From positions 1-9,795 of the forward strand of contig JACDAR010000191.1 of assembly GCA_013695335.1 (NCBI GenBank): a stretch of 9,795 bases of DNA, written 5' to 3'. The notes beneath the pieces are model-generated. The model did not search any database. It was not told the origin of the DNA and saw only the letters and a list, made by a program, of their open reading frames with translations. A program made the translations under genes and the position numbers. Below are positions 9,435 through 9,795 of the stretch, one piece after another. Each line of letters opens with the position of its first letter. Position 1 is the stretch's first letter. The DNA comes from Rubrobacter sp. GTDB taxonomy: Bacteria > Actinomycetota > Rubrobacteria > Rubrobacterales > Rubrobacteraceae.

Positions 9435-9795
9435 GTGGCGAAGCGTGGCTACAATAGGGATACGATCCGTGGCGGCGCGAGCGACTGGGATGTCTCCCGG
9501 CCTTTCTCAAGCTACCTCAGGCTGCTGGCGCAACTACTGATCCACCCTGTTCGCTTCTTCGAGGTTCTGCCGAGGGTTCCGGACCTCCGGGCGCCTGGCC
9601 TCTTCCTCGCTTTCTCCGGCCTCGTCTCGGCCCCCATCTGGCTGATCTTCGATGGGATTATCCCCGCGATCTTCGCCCTCGTGCTTCCGCTGCCGCTCTC
9701 GTTTGCGATAGCTGGTCTCTGTCACGCTGGCACGATAGGCGGGCGATACGGATACCGCGTTACCTGGCGCACCGTCGCCTATCCCCTGGGATTCG
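9435..9795 (+). CDS. Yip1-like membrane protein (partial, runs off the right edge)
   Basis: From GTG at 9435 the plus strand is open for 120 codons to the window end, so the C-terminus is missing. A cytosolic N-terminus of about 35 residues (YNRDTIRGG, SDWDVSRPF) leads to LIHPVRFFEVLPRVPDLRAP (35-54). Two hydrophobic segments follow at about 54-72 and 75-95, and then GGRYGYRVTWRTVAYPLGF begins at 102. The order of HPxxFF, a Pro-rich linker, paired membrane helices and a GGRxGxxxTxRxxAY loop fits bacterial Yip1-domain proteins, which are small membrane proteins of unknown function. The frame is also open upstream, and GTG at 9411 is an alternative start with a distant GGAGGAGGA. I prefer 9435 because a TATACT lies at promoter distance and the protein may be read from a leaderless mRNA. 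The family call is moderate. Confidence 0.65.
   Translation, partial: MAKRGYNRDTIRGGASDWDVSRPFSSYLRLLAQLLIHPVRFFEVLPRVPDLRAPGLFLAFSGLVSAPIWLIFDGIIPAIFALVLPLPLSFAIAGLCHAGTIGGRYGYRVTWRTVAYPLGF

Noticed and set aside
9113..9457. A plus-strand frame crossing the divergent intergenic region
   Set aside because: It is antisense to the start of the membrane protein gene and out of frame with the Yip1-like gene, with no domain signal.

Overview
The window looks like chromosomal DNA from a high-GC actinobacterium. Strong G/C preference at third codon positions, GTG and TTG starts, an F420-type luciferase-like oxidoreductase and a long actinobacterial-type aconitase support this. The style of several proteins (DUF2723 membrane protein, Yip1-like protein, SWIM-like N-terminus) suggests a Rubrobacter-like lineage, but that is an impression from memory and not a search result. 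No rRNA, tRNA, CRISPR array, insertion sequence, integrase or phage gene was seen.

Layout, left to right. Positions 1-380 (minus strand) hold a short reading frame resembling the N-terminus of SWIM zinc-finger proteins. It ends at an in-frame TAA, beyond which the same frame stays open and coding-like to the window edge, so this is probably a decayed gene. Positions 472-7631 form one minus-strand run, transcribed right to left: a short-chain dehydrogenase broken by a frameshift (6865-7631), a luciferase-like F420-type oxidoreductase (6046-6864), aconitase (3148-5973), a D-2-hydroxyacid dehydrogenase of the glyoxylate/hydroxypyruvate reductase type (2181-3137), a class I methyltransferase (1278-2168) and a second short-chain dehydrogenase (472-1260). 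A weak hairpin followed by T residues lies just after the last gene. Positions 7745-9385 (minus) encode a multi-pass DUF2723/GT-C-like membrane protein. At 9435 a divergent plus-strand gene for a Yip1-like membrane protein starts and runs off the right edge.

How the genes may work together. Aconitase, the hydroxyacid dehydrogenase, the methyltransferase and the last dehydrogenase are separated by only 10-17 bases and are probably co-transcribed. A TATAAT hexamer in the 72-base gap before aconitase could serve as the promoter. Aconitase and a glyoxylate/hydroxypyruvate reductase both touch the citrate/isocitrate-glyoxylate area of central metabolism. The substrates of the two short-chain dehydrogenases, the luciferase-like enzyme and the methyltransferase cannot be told from sequence. 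The stop codon of the frameshifted dehydrogenase directly abuts the start of the luciferase-like gene, so those two were built as a coupled pair.

I found no convincing undescribed system. The items most worth checking are the frameshift at about 7012-7013, the decayed SWIM-like frame at the left edge, and the compact divergent promoter region at 9386-9434, where the plus-strand gene may be leaderless. There is no gene-free stretch longer than about 300 bases.
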